A DNA stretch of 64,000 nucleotides from Clostridium liquoris (GTDB lineage: Bacteria > Bacillota > Clostridia > Clostridiales > Clostridiaceae), in the NCBI RefSeq assembly GCF_002995785.1, contig NZ_PVXO01000054.1, forward strand, positions 1 through 64,000, read 5' to 3'. Below, in pieces: positions 1 through 8,781 of this stretch (positions within the stretch are counted from its first letter, which is position 1; every line of letters starts with the position of its first letter). The notes beneath the pieces are model-generated. The model saw nothing but the letters and a program-made list of their open reading frames with translations. It was not told the origin of the DNA and made no database searches. Both the position numbers and the translations under genes were made by a program.

Positions 1-2
1 CT

Positions 3-158
3 GTATTGGCAACTGCAATTTTGGATAGATATGTTCATCATTGTCATTTTGTCGTAATTAAAGGTGAAAGTTATAGAATGAAACAACGAGAAGGTATTAT
101 TAAATCAATGTCAGAGGGAAACACTGACAATATTAAAACTGATTCCAATTTAAAATAG
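3..158 (+). CDS. IstB-like ATP-binding protein, C-terminal end (IS21-type), partial
   Basis: The reading frame is open from the left window edge and ends at a TAG. The last 51 residues read LDRYVHHCHFVVIKGESYR and then a short polar tail, the usual C-terminus of IstB, the AAA+ helper ATPase of IS21-family transposition. The ATPase motifs lie outside the window. It is the end of a separate insertion sequence, unrelated to the IS3-type gene that follows. Identification rests on a short stretch, so confidence is moderate. Confidence 0.65.
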   Translation, partial: VLATAILDRYVHHCHFVVIKGESYRMKQREGIIKSMSEGNTDNIKTDSNLK

Positions 159-226
159 TTTATTTTTTTATACTTTTAGGTGGGGAAAAATTCTTCCCCA
201 AAGTGGGAAGTTTTTATTGACAATAA

Positions 227-1057
227 CATGCGTTATGTAAGTTTGGAAATGTAGCACGTGCTAGTTATTATAAATGGTTACATCGAGAAATACCTGCAAA
301 TGAATTAGAGAATCAACAGGTTGCAGAGAAAATCGAAAAAATTCATGTAGAAAATCCAGACAAAGGCTATCGCCGAATCCGAGATGATCTTGAACGATAT
401 CATAATTGTAAAGTTAATGATAAACGAGTGCTTCGAATCTGCCGAAAACTAGATATAAAATCCACAATTAAGTATTCCAACAATGGATGTACTCGTCAGG
501 CAAAAAATCCTCAATATATAGCTATGAATATCCTGAATAGAGAGTTTACAGCAAAGGCACCTAATGAAAAATGGCTTACGGATGTAACCGAATTTCATTA
601 TTACATTGGAACTGAAAAGCATAAAATTTACCTCAGTGCCATCCTGGATTTGTATGATAGACGTATTGTATCATATGTCATTAGAGACTCTAATAACAAC
701 GCTCTTGTTTTTGATACATTCGATGCTGCTGTTGAAGCAAATCCAGATGCACATCCATTATTTCATAGTGACAGAGGGTTTCAGTATACTAACAGAGTCT
801 TTCATGCAAAACTTAAAACAGCGGGAATGACACAGAGTATGTCAAGGGTTGCAAAATGCATTGATAATGGTCCAATGGAAGGATTTTGGGGAATTATAAA
901 GCGCGAATGGTATTACGGAAAAAGATTTACCAGCAGGGACTCTGTGGTAAAAATGATTGAAGACTATATGGAGTATTACAACAATAAAAGGTTACAAAGA
1001 AATCTTGGTGTACTAACACCAATGGAAAAACATGAGATATATTTGCAAGCAGCATAA
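227..1057 (+). pseudogene. IS3-family transposase OrfB, 5'-truncated
   Basis: The frame opens after a TAA at 224-226 and carries a DDE integrase core. It begins inside the conserved N-terminal part (CKFGNVARASYYKWLHRE), continues through the HTH_21-like segment GYRRIRDDLERY and the rve domain with WLTDVTEF, FHSDRGFQYT and the final acidic region DNGPMEGFWGIIKRE. The first catalytic Asp (TDVTEF), the second (HSDRG) and the Glu (MEGFWG) are all present. No start codon is visible before GTG at 428, which would drop about 67 conserved residues, and there is no orfA upstream; bases 159-226 do not encode it. The element is therefore 5'-truncated and probably immobile. A terminator hairpin and a typical right-end sequence follow directly. 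Confidence 0.8.
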
Positions 1058-1060
1058 AAA

Positions 1061-1106
1061 CTGCCAGAAGATAATATCTACTGGCAGAAAAAGTTTTTAT
1101 TTTTTT
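1061..1106 (+). terminator. Hairpin terminator after IS3-type transposase
   Basis: CTGCCAG at 1061-1067 pairs perfectly with CTGGCAG at 1081-1087, followed within a few bases by T-rich sequence. It starts right after the transposase stop codon and probably ends its transcript. Confidence 0.6.
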
Positions 1107-1109
1107 AAT

Positions 1110-1134
1110 TGTCTACTTGACGGGTAGCAGTTCA
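1110..1134 (+). repeat. Right terminal inverted repeat of the IS3-type element
   Basis: The 25-bp stretch begins TGTCTACTTGACGGG and ends CAGTTCA, the form of right ends of IS3/IS150-group elements. The matching left end is not recognisable upstream of 227, consistent with a truncated element. Confidence 0.55.
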
Positions 1135-1353
1135 AAGTTCAATGCGACAGTTCCTTTTTTATTTTTATATAATCTTATAAGGCGAATTTAATAATAATTT
1201 ATAAATTAGAAATTTGTTATTTATGAGATGTATTAATTGATTTTAAATATATGTGTGGGATTTAAGGAACGAGTTACAATATCTTACATGGTTTAAAATA
1301 GGTAAATGCTTTATTACAGGGTTGTGTGGTATAATATAGATTAATTACAATAA

Positions 1354-1980
1354 AGAGATGGATATATTATTGGAAAAAATATAAATAAGAGTATGCTGCT
1401 TGATGAAGAATTAAAACAGATTCATCATAGAAAGGAATATAAAAACTATGTATTTAATAACTTTTATCCATTGGGAAATGGAAAAATATATATAAGGGAT
1501 AGGTTATATGTTTTTAAAATTAGAGGGTTAAGTTATGATTTTATAAACAAAATGAGTAAATGTTTATCTATGTTAAAAAGTGATAATTTCAAGGTCGTTT
1601 CAATTTGTGGAAAAGAAATAAAACAAAAATATATTAAAGAACTATACACTATGATTCCATTAATAGTAACTATAGATAGTAAGCCTTGGTTACAAGATGA
1701 TGATTTGGATGTATTTAAACGAAGATTAGAAGATAATCTAGAGAAGAAATATAAAAGCTTTTTTAATGAAGAAATAAATGTGAGGGATAAATTTATACAA
1801 GAAATAAAATTTAAAAATATAAAGCCAATGCATTTTAATTATAAAGATATTAAATTGATTAGAAACAAGGTGAGTATAGAAGTTCAAGACAATGAAGAAG
1901 CATAAAAGGCAGCATTTTTAGCTAGAGCTATTGGATTAGGAGAGAAGATTTCTGCCGTTGGGGCAGGGTTTTGTGAGTAG
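1354..1980 (+). pseudogene. cas6: cas6 pseudogene (nonsense codon, missing N-terminus)
   Basis: The frame aligns along its length with the intact cas6 at 11142. Shared segments include YVFNNFYPL against YVFTNLYPV, IVTIDSKPWL in both, and KSFFNEEI against KFFFNEEI. A TAA at 1903-1905 interrupts it; the next 24 codons in the same frame still encode the Cas6 C-terminal glycine-rich signature IGLGEKISAVGAGFC and end at a TAG. The first roughly 25 residues of Cas6 (strand 1 and the MKFYEL start) are missing: the frame opens after TAA at 1351 with GYIIGKN, without a usable start until ATG 1393. It sits just upstream of the type III-B operon and was probably that locus's own pre-crRNA endonuclease. 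The intact I-B copy presumably replaces it. Confidence 0.85.
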
Positions 1981-2008
1981 AAAATTTATTATTGGAGGAC
2001 GATAAACA

Positions 2009-2383
2009 TTGAATAAAACATTAAGATTTGAAATTGTAACTGGAGTAAATAAAGAATATTTTCATACTAATAATCAAAATGAAAATTTAGATTTAGTAGG
2101 TGGTATTTGGCAGAAAATAGCTAAAGAAGAATTTAAATTAAACAATATATATGTTTCAGCAATAATTAAGCCAAGTAAAACAATTTATAATGAAGAGTGG
2201 GGTTGCCCTAAAAATGGAGAAGAAACAATAGTAATTACAGGAGTTGCCAATAAAGATTTTGTAGATGATATTGAAAAATGGAAAGACACTGTAATTAAAC
2301 TAGCTAAAAGATTAAAAAATAAATTAAAACAGAGCACTCTTACCTGCGAATTTATAGACACAGAATTACATTATTTTAAATAA
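2009..2383 (+). CDS. Probable SAM-AMP lyase of the type III-B system
   Basis: This is a 124-residue protein starting at TTG behind GGAGGACG. It has a small alpha/beta layout of alternating strands and helices (strand FEIVTGV, a helix QKIAKEEF, strand YVSAIIKPSKTIY, the loop WGCPKNGEE, strand TIVITGV, a helix about 83-108, last strand LTCEFIDTEL). Tyr60 and Glu71 are 11 residues apart across the WGCP loop; phage SAM lyases such as Svi3-3 have, as I recall, a catalytic Tyr and Glu with the same spacing. Known context: some clostridial type III-B loci pair a CorA effector with a SAM-AMP lyase that degrades the SAM-AMP signal, a role filled by the phosphodiesterase NrN in Bacteroides. It is the first gene of the operon, 48 bp before corA. 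Function is inferred from motif spacing and context. Confidence 0.65.
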   Translation: MNKTLRFEIVTGVNKEYFHTNNQNENLDLVGGIWQKIAKEEFKLNNIYVSAIIKPSKTIYNEEWGCPKNGEETIVITGVANKDFVDDIEKWKDTVIKLAKRLKNKLKQSTLTCEFIDTELHYFK

Positions 2384-2431
2384 TAAATTTCAAAGTACAA
2401 ATATATCGATATGGTAAAAGTGGGGGAAAAT

Positions 2432-3994
2432 ATGGATAGTGATAAAAAAATAATAAGTTCTCATATTTTTGTATTTCCATTTAATTGGGATTATGTGAAT
2501 AATGAAGATTGGCTAAATACTTGCATAGATGAGCGTTTAAATGTGGATAAGTTTATAGAGTCTTTGAGAGATGGATGGGAAGAAGAGGAAAGAAAAATAA
2601 AAAATGATGAGGATTATAATACCTATACATATTTTTATGGTAATGTAAGGAAAGCTATATATGGGAAAAAAAGCAATGTAAAAATAAATAAGTATAAAGG
2701 TACGACTATTAAAAATATTAAATATTATTGGAAGAAATTAATTAATAAAAAGGTATCTAACAGAATTGTTACATGCTTAAATTATAAAAATATAAATAAA
2801 AATTCAATATATGAAATATATATTAAAAACCGAGATGATATGGGAAAAGAATCTTATAAATTAAAAATTAGAAGTATAAAGTTAAAAATTTATGATACTG
2901 GAGTAGCTACGCTATCTTACTTTTTAGATAACTATGAATACAAAACAAGAGAAGATATACTTATAATTAACGATTATGGAAGAAGAATTTATCCACAATA
3001 TATTCCTTTAGAAAAAGCTCAGGATAATCTTTTAGCCCGAAAGGTATCATTGAAATTTGGAAATGATACTATAGAAGAAGATTTTAACTATGATACAAAG
3101 AAATATCCTACTAAAGTTTCAAAGATTATAACAGAACTCTTAGGAGAAAAATTTGGATCTACAGAAAAAGAATTAAAAGATTACTATTCTAATGAGAAAA
3201 AAAATATACTTATAAGACCTGTAATAGACGATAGGATGTTTGTAATTTGTTGGTATAGTGATAATTTAAATTCAAGTATTTTAACTAAATATAAAGACCA
3301 GGAATACTTAAAAAATGATTTTTGGTATCAATATTTGTTTATTGATAATGAAGGATCAACTTGTCAAGATGGAAGAATGAAGAAAGATTTACTCTTAAAA
3401 TCAACTTATACTAGATGGAAAGATTATGGGACATTATTTGGAATTTCTAGATATTCTTTTGTATTATTGTGTGATGAATCAAATTTTTCTGTAAATGTTT
3501 TATATAATTATATAAATAATATTTATTATGAAATGATTATACTTGCTTTGGTTCAAAGAGCATCAATTTTAAGATTTTCAGATGAAACTTCAAAGATAGC
3601 TAGTTTTGAAAATAAGAATATATATAGACAAATAAAGAAACTGCAAGAATATTATATTCGTTTTGTTAACACCATTTACTTTAGAGAAGTTACGGCCCAA
3701 GAGCAAGGAATAGAATTATACGATAAACTTACAGAACTTATGAGAATAGAAAGAGAAGTAAAAAGATTAGATGAAGAAATAGATGAGATACAAAGATATA
3801 TTACTTTGGAGACCAATGGTAGTACCAATAAGTTGGTAAATTTAATTACATATGTAGGATTAAGTGTTTCTGTTATGGGGGTTGTTGCAACAGCATTTCC
3901 ATTAAGATCAGAGGTATTAAAGTGGCTAGCTATTTTTGGGGTGCCTACTTTCATGATTATTTGGATGATACAATTAATAAAAGATAGAAGGTGA
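2432..3994 (+). CDS. corA: CorA-like membrane effector of the type III-B system (Cas-CorA)
   Basis: This is a 520-residue protein when started at ATG 2432, which has GGGGG seven bases upstream; an in-frame ATG at 2411 has no such site. Most of it is a soluble, charged alpha/beta region. A long coiled-coil helix (about 425-462, ELYDKLTELMRIEREVK and onward) leads into two membrane helices at about 470-490 and 498-516, with a short basic tail. That is the topology of CorA cation channels, but the GMN selectivity motif of magnesium CorA is absent between the helices (VVATAFPLRSEVLKW). Cas-CorA proteins in type III-B loci are the effectors activated by SAM-AMP and are thought to disrupt the membrane. 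It lies between the lyase and the cmr genes, four bases before the next start, so it is probably co-transcribed. Confidence 0.8.
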   Translation: MDSDKKIISSHIFVFPFNWDYVNNEDWLNTCIDERLNVDKFIESLRDGWEEEERKIKNDEDYNTYTYFYGNVRKAIYGKKSNVKINKYKGTTIKNIKYYWKKLINKKVSNRIVTCLNYKNINKNSIYEIYIKNRDDMGKESYKLKIRSIKLKIYDTGVATLSYFLDNYEYKTREDILIINDYGRRIYPQYIPLEKAQDNLLARKVSLKFGNDTIEEDFNYDTKKYPTKVSKIITELLGEKFGSTEKELKDYYSNEKKNILIRPVIDDRMFVICWYSDNLNSSILTKYKDQEYLKNDFWYQYLFIDNEGSTCQDGRMKKDLLLKSTYTRWKDYGTLFGISRYSFVLLCDESNFSVNVLYNYINNIYYEMIILALVQRASILRFSDETSKIASFENKNIYRQIKKLQEYYIRFVNTIYFREVTAQEQGIELYDKLTELMRIEREVKRLDEEIDEIQRYITLETNGSTNKLVNLITYVGLSVSVMGVVATAFPLRSEVLKWLAIFGVPTFMIIWMIQLIKDRR

Positions 3995-3998
3995 TAAT

Positions 3999-4610
3999 AT
4001 GACAAAATTTATAGTTACGTTAAAACAGAATAATCCGCTTATTCATTTTCAAGGTGACCAAAGTGGAGCAACTATAAGGGGCACAGAATTTAAACCAAAA
4101 TTAGATAAGTTTTTAATAAAAAATGCTTTTTTAGGTAATTTTGAATTGTACAAGCAGTATTTAGTAGGATATAAAGTAGGAAGAACAAAAGATGATTTTA
4201 AAGATAAAGAGGCTTTTAATTATAAAATAAAATTTTATAATATGAAAAATTTACAGTCAAAAAGAAAACAAGATAAGTATAAATTAAAATTTGATACTGT
4301 ACAAGTTGAGATTTTTTCATTTTATAAGAACTTATTAGATATAATAGCTAAGAATTTACCTGAGTTTCTTGAAAAAAATAATTTTGGTAGTGGACAATCT
4401 AAAGGGCATAATGGAAGCTTTTGTATAAATAGTGATAATGAGTTTATTTTAGATGGGGAAAAGTTTTATTTCAACAATGTAAATAAGAAAGAACAGAGTG
4501 TAAAAAATAAGGAACATATTAAGAAAAAGGAAGATAAATTAAATTTAGAAGGTTATCTTGATCCTTCAATTTTAGAAAAACTAAAAGAACTAAGGAATAG
4601 TTTAGAATAG
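3999..4610 (+). CDS. cmr1: Short RAMP protein at the cmr1 position
   Basis: The 203-residue protein starts with strand FIVTLKQNNPLIHFQG followed by GATIRGTEFKPKLDKFLI, which resembles the RAMP pattern in which a glycine-arginine loop precedes a helix. A glycine-rich loop FGSGQSKGHNGSF near 127-139 is the RAMP signature. Cmr1 normally has two RRM-like domains and is considerably longer; here one domain and a charged lysine-rich tail (about 160-203) are seen. All other Cmr subunits are present once, so by elimination this fills the Cmr1 slot, where Cmr1 caps the crRNA 3' side. It could be a divergent single-domain Cmr1 rather than an orthologue. Confidence 0.6.
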   Translation: MTKFIVTLKQNNPLIHFQGDQSGATIRGTEFKPKLDKFLIKNAFLGNFELYKQYLVGYKVGRTKDDFKDKEAFNYKIKFYNMKNLQSKRKQDKYKLKFDTVQVEIFSFYKNLLDIIAKNLPEFLEKNNFGSGQSKGHNGSFCINSDNEFILDGEKFYFNNVNKKEQSVKNKEHIKKKEDKLNLEGYLDPSILEKLKELRNSLE

Positions 4611-4632
4611 CAAAATAGAGGTGGTGAAGTAA

Positions 4633-6312
4633 TTGTCTGAAAGCAAAAAAAGTTATATAGGATTAACAATTGGACCTATAATTGAAACTATTAGTAATGC
4701 TAAAGAAACAGGGGAGTTATGGGCAAGTAGTTATTTGTTTTCTTACATTATGAAAAATATAATTGGAAAATTATTAGAACAAGATAATAAATTAAAAGAT
4801 AAATTTATAGTTCCTTATGTTTATAATGAAAAGATATTTAAATTTCCACAAGAAGTAGGATTATTTCATGATAGATTCATTTTCGAATCTAAAGATGGAG
4901 ATTTTGATTTAGTTAAAAAATCTGTAGAACAAGTTAAGGGAGATATTATAAATGAGATTCAAAAGTATGAAAAAAATAGCCCTTATGAAATAATAGAAGA
5001 AAATATAGACGATTTCTTAAAAATATATTATTTAGAAGTGGAATTAGATATATATAACAAAAAAGATGATAATAATATAATTTTTAAAGTTAATAAGTGT
5101 TTAGATGCTTTAGAACTTAGAGAAAAACTTCTTAATGGGAAGGGAATGAAAAATAATTATCTTCTTGATACTTTAAACAATAAAAATCTAAAAGAGGAAA
5201 GTTTTAAAAAGCATTTTTTATCAAAAGATGCTTATGGTGAGAAAGGAAAAGATGAAGAATATCCATGTCTTTTTAAAATAGCTTTAGGGAAAACTTATAA
5301 AAAGGATTTTCCAAATGATGATGATGAAATAAAAAACAGATTGAAAAGTGATATAGAAGCTGGACTACAAAAAGAATTAATAAAAGCCAACGAATATATA
5401 GCATTTGTTCAAGTAGATGGTGATTTTATGGGTAAAGTTATACAGGGTTTTGAAATTAATGAAAATAAAGAAGATATTTATGAAGACTATAAAGATTTTT
5501 CAAAAAAACTTTTGGAGTATTCAAAGGATTCTAATGAAATAATCAAAAAATATGGTGGATTTACAGTATATGCAGGTGGAGATGACTTGCTTTTTATTGC
5601 TCCTATAATAAATGAAAAATGTAAAGTTAAATTTCAAAATAAAAACTTTGATAATAATATTTTTGGAGTTATAGATTGTTTATCGAAAGTATTTGAAGAT
5701 AAATTTCAAAATGAGAAGTTTAAAGAGAAACCTTCTACATCTTTTGGTGTCGCAATGGTACATTATAAATTCCCACTGTATTATGCTTTAGATGAAGCAA
5801 GAGAATTACTTTTTAGCAAAGCGAAAAGTTATAGATTTAAAAACAAAGAGAAAGATGCTATAGCTTTTAAAGTAATAAAAAGTAGTGGACAATCGTTTGA
5901 GACTGTAGTAGGCAAAAGTAGTAAATCTTATGAAGAATTTAAGGCTTTATTTAATAGCGTAAATAGGAATGTAGATAAAACTAAGGAAACTAGAAATTAT
6001 CTAAAAGCTATTCATTTTAAGCTTGTAAGAGATAAAGTTATATTAAATGAAATCGGAAAAGATAAAGATTTATTAAAAAATTACTTTGATAACAACTTTA
6101 ATGAAAAAATACACAAAACTGAATCCATAAAAATTTATATAGAAAATCTCATAAGTTTTATACATGAAATTTATGATGAAATGAAGGATGAAGCAAAGAA
6201 AGATGAATGCATAAATCAGATTTATTCTTATTTAAGATTTATTAGATTTATGGACGAAGATATAAAATTAGATGACGAAACTAAAAAAGAAAAAGGTGAA
6301 AGAAATGAGTAG
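4633..6312 (+). CDS. cmr2: Cas10/Cmr2 cyclase subunit without HD domain
   Basis: This is a 559-residue large subunit starting at TTG behind GAGGTGGTG. The protein begins directly with the first palm-like domain (YIGLTIGPIIETISNAKE, then ELWASSYLFSYIMKNI), with no N-terminal HD nuclease domain. The second palm domain has VDGDF at 261-265 and the polymerase/cyclase motif GGDD at 315-318, followed by a helical C-terminal domain. Cas10 subunits make a nucleotide second messenger when the complex binds target RNA. With CorA and a putative SAM lyase beside it, the expected product is SAM-AMP rather than cyclic oligoadenylate. Loss of HD means no Cas10 DNase, so immunity would depend on RNA cleavage by Cmr4 and on CorA. 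It overlaps cmr3 by eight bases. Confidence 0.9.
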   Translation: MSESKKSYIGLTIGPIIETISNAKETGELWASSYLFSYIMKNIIGKLLEQDNKLKDKFIVPYVYNEKIFKFPQEVGLFHDRFIFESKDGDFDLVKKSVEQVKGDIINEIQKYEKNSPYEIIEENIDDFLKIYYLEVELDIYNKKDDNNIIFKVNKCLDALELREKLLNGKGMKNNYLLDTLNNKNLKEESFKKHFLSKDAYGEKGKDEEYPCLFKIALGKTYKKDFPNDDDEIKNRLKSDIEAGLQKELIKANEYIAFVQVDGDFMGKVIQGFEINENKEDIYEDYKDFSKKLLEYSKDSNEIIKKYGGFTVYAGGDDLLFIAPIINEKCKVKFQNKNFDNNIFGVIDCLSKVFEDKFQNEKFKEKPSTSFGVAMVHYKFPLYYALDEARELLFSKAKSYRFKNKEKDAIAFKVIKSSGQSFETVVGKSSKSYEEFKALFNSVNRNVDKTKETRNYLKAIHFKLVRDKVILNEIGKDKDLLKNYFDNNFNEKIHKTESIKIYIENLISFIHEIYDEMKDEAKKDECINQIYSYLRFIRFMDEDIKLDDETKKEKGERNE

Positions 6313-7507
6313 ATATCTAGTTAAATTAAAACCAGTGGGTGCTTTTTTCTTTGGTGGAGAGAGGATATTTAGTTTTTATGAAAAAGGAATGAAATTTAAA
6401 AATAACATAATTAAGTCAAGAGAGTTTCCACAACAAACATCTATTTTAGGGATGATTAGGAAAGAAATATTGGTTTTAAATAAATTAATAAGAGAAAAAT
6501 GGGATTATAAACCCGAGCAAAAGGGAAAAATAAAAAAATTAATAGGTGAAAAAAGCTTTGATATAGCAGGCTCGAATGAGGACTTTGGAATTATAAATAG
6601 TATATCACCAGTTTTTATAGTAGAAGAGATAGATGGTGTAGATAGATTTTTAATTAAAGTACCTAAAGACCATAATCAAAATAAAAATTACAATAATTAT
6701 GTTCCTTTGAAATTTAATGATGATAAAGGAAACTGCTTAAAAGTTAAAACTGATTTATCAAAAGAAGTATATTTACCTATTGATTTTGATGCTAAAAAAG
6801 GTTTATCAGATGATTTTGTAGATATAGAAAAAGGTAATATTATAAGCAGAGATAAAGTTTTTATAAAAGATAGTTCTATAGGTATAAGATTAGATGAAAA
6901 ACATATAGCACAAGAAAATTCTTTATTTAGGTTGGAAAAGTATAAATTCAACTATGACAAAGATTATGAAAAAGAGAATAAGTGTTTTGCTTTTATTTTA
7001 GATATAGAAGATGATAAAGAGAGCAATACAAGTTTTGAAAATTATAGAAATGTAGTTGCCTTAGGGGGAGAAGGAAGCTATTTCTCTATATCCCTTGAAA
7101 AGATTACTTTTGATATTAAAGAAAAAATAAATTTTGTAGATAAGCAAAAAGTTAGTTTTATCATAGAAGAAAAAATGCCTTGTGAAAAAGAGCAATTATT
7201 AGATAAAAAAGAAATATATAAAATAATTTTATTATCAGATACTTATATATCCAAACGAGTTTATGAAGAAAATTGTATGTATTCAATTTCAAAGAGGATT
7301 GATTTTAGAAGCTTGAAAAGTGAAAATTACAATGAAAATAAACAGAAAGGTAATGCCTATTATAATAGATTTGATAAAAGTAAGAATAGATATTCTTTTT
7401 TAGAAAAAGGTTCAGTTTTGTTTGCTTATAAAACTGGATATGATGAATTGCTAAAGAGTATAAATAATAGTAAACTTCAAAAGATTGGATATAACATATT
7501 TATTTAG
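6305..7507 (+). CDS. cmr3: Type III-B RAMP Cmr3
   Basis: The product has 400 residues. ATG 6305 is chosen because AAGGTGAAAG precedes it and the protein then starts MSRYLVKLKPVGAFFFGGER, the usual Cmr3 opening; an in-frame ATG 33 bases upstream lies within cmr2. The segment FPQQTSILGMIRKEIL is the helix after the first RAMP strand, and ALGGEGSYFSISLEKI carries a glycine-rich loop. Cmr3 pairs with Cmr2 at the foot of the complex and holds the crRNA 5' tag. Overlap with cmr2 and an 11-base gap to cmr4 indicate translational coupling. Confidence 0.85.
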   Translation: MSRYLVKLKPVGAFFFGGERIFSFYEKGMKFKNNIIKSREFPQQTSILGMIRKEILVLNKLIREKWDYKPEQKGKIKKLIGEKSFDIAGSNEDFGIINSISPVFIVEEIDGVDRFLIKVPKDHNQNKNYNNYVPLKFNDDKGNCLKVKTDLSKEVYLPIDFDAKKGLSDDFVDIEKGNIISRDKVFIKDSSIGIRLDEKHIAQENSLFRLEKYKFNYDKDYEKENKCFAFILDIEDDKESNTSFENYRNVVALGGEGSYFSISLEKITFDIKEKINFVDKQKVSFIIEEKMPCEKEQLLDKKEIYKIILLSDTYISKRVYEENCMYSISKRIDFRSLKSENYNENKQKGNAYYNRFDKSKNRYSFLEKGSVLFAYKTGYDELLKSINNSKLQKIGYNIFI

Positions 7508-7518
7508 GGGGATTTAGA

Positions 7519-8334
7519 ATGGATAATTTTAAATTATATAAAATAAGATGTCTAACCAATATGCATGTTGGAAATGGAGATGCAAGCTATACACTTATAG
7601 ACAATCAAGTTCAAAAAGATGCTATAACAGGTTTCCCAGTTATTAATTCATCTAGTTTAAAAGGAAGTTTAAAAAATTTTTTAGGAGATAAATGTGATAT
7701 CGATGAAATAAATAATATTTTTGGAGATAATATGGAAGGTATAGGACAATATAAAATATTTCCAGGTATGCTTTTATCAATTCCATTAAGAAGCAATAAG
7801 AAACCATTTTTTAGAGCTACATGTCCAAGAATAATAAAAGATTTTATTGATTTCGTTAGTAATTTTCAATATAGGTTAGATTATATGGGGGATTTAGAAA
7901 AAATTCAAAAGCTAGTAGGAGAAAATAAGAATAGTATATCTGTTATAAAGTGTTTTAATGAAGATATAGAAGATGATAAAGATTTAAGAGTTGAAGGCTT
8001 TAGGAGTGATTTAAAAGACGGATTAGACATAGAAAATAATCAAAAGATAACAAGCTTATTTGGAGAAAATCTAATTATTGTAGATGATAGGACTTTTTTA
8101 AATATAGTATCTGAACTTCCGATTATAGCAAGAAATAAACTTGATAATGGCGAAAGTGAAAATTTATGGTATGAGGAAATTGTACCGAGAGAAACTAGAT
8201 TTTATTTTGGAGTTATGTGCGGCAAAAAACATGTTAATAAATTTGAAAAAATCAAAGGTCATCCTATTCAAATAGGTGGAAATGCAACTATTGGATATGG
8301 GTATTGTAATATCACTTCTATTAATGAAAAGTAG
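7519..8334 (+). CDS. cmr4: Type III-B backbone RAMP Cmr4 (Cas7-like, target RNA cleavage)
   Basis: The 271-residue protein shows the Cmr4 opening LYKIRCLTNMHVGNGDASYT, then QKDAITGFPVINSSSLKGSL, which forms the first RRM-like strand, the thumb-proximal loop and the helix that contacts crRNA. Near the C-terminus HPIQIGGNATIGYGYC is the glycine-rich RAMP loop. Cmr4 polymerises along the crRNA and, in studied complexes, uses an aspartate in an N-terminal loop to cut target RNA every six nucleotides; Asp25 or Asp33 are candidates here. GGGGG at 7507-7511 is the ribosome binding site. Confidence 0.9.
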   Translation: MDNFKLYKIRCLTNMHVGNGDASYTLIDNQVQKDAITGFPVINSSSLKGSLKNFLGDKCDIDEINNIFGDNMEGIGQYKIFPGMLLSIPLRSNKKPFFRATCPRIIKDFIDFVSNFQYRLDYMGDLEKIQKLVGENKNSISVIKCFNEDIEDDKDLRVEGFRSDLKDGLDIENNQKITSLFGENLIIVDDRTFLNIVSELPIIARNKLDNGESENLWYEEIVPRETRFYFGVMCGKKHVNKFEKIKGHPIQIGGNATIGYGYCNITSINEK

Positions 8335-8343
8335 GTGAAATAG

Positions 8344-8769
8344 ATGAATAAAAGAGAGATTGAAAAACAAATTCCAATAGCAATAAATTTGATAAATCAG
8401 TATATTAAAGATGAAAAATTTTATAAAAAGACCGATGATAAAAATTTTGGACAAATTCCCCAAGAGTATAAAGGTTATATATCCAATTTTGGGGCAAGCT
8501 TAATCCAAAGTGGATTAGTTTCTACTGTGGCTTTCTTCGAAGCAGATGATTCTAAGTCTAATTGTGACAGAAGAATATTAACAAAGTTGATTTTAGATGT
8601 TATATATAAAAATAAAAACTTAAAAATTGAAGAGGATAAGAATCTTTTAAGCTATATACTGGTGGATAATAGTGAAAAGGATATTAGAAAAGAAGAAGTA
8701 ATAAATGCAGCTATAGCTGTTAAATTAGCAATAAAAGTATTTAAGCTTACGGAAAATAATGAAAGTTAG
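8344..8769 (+). CDS. cmr5: Type III-B small subunit Cmr5
   Basis: This is a 141-residue, mostly helical protein starting MNKREIEKQIPIAINLINQY and containing YISNFGASLIQSGLVSTVAFF, the conserved core of Cmr5. Cmr5 lines the inner belly of the effector complex and helps hold target RNA. TAGGTGAAATAG just upstream provides the binding site. It ends one base before the first possible codon of cmr6. Confidence 0.9.
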   Translation: MNKREIEKQIPIAINLINQYIKDEKFYKKTDDKNFGQIPQEYKGYISNFGASLIQSGLVSTVAFFEADDSKSNCDRRILTKLILDVIYKNKNLKIEEDKNLLSYILVDNSEKDIRKEEVINAAIAVKLAIKVFKLTENNES

Positions 8770-8781
8770 GTGAGCAGATTT

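Noticed and set aside
606-830. 74-codon frame within the IS3 transposase as orfA
   Set aside because: It lies inside the rve domain and has no HTH; the true orfA would be upstream and is missing.
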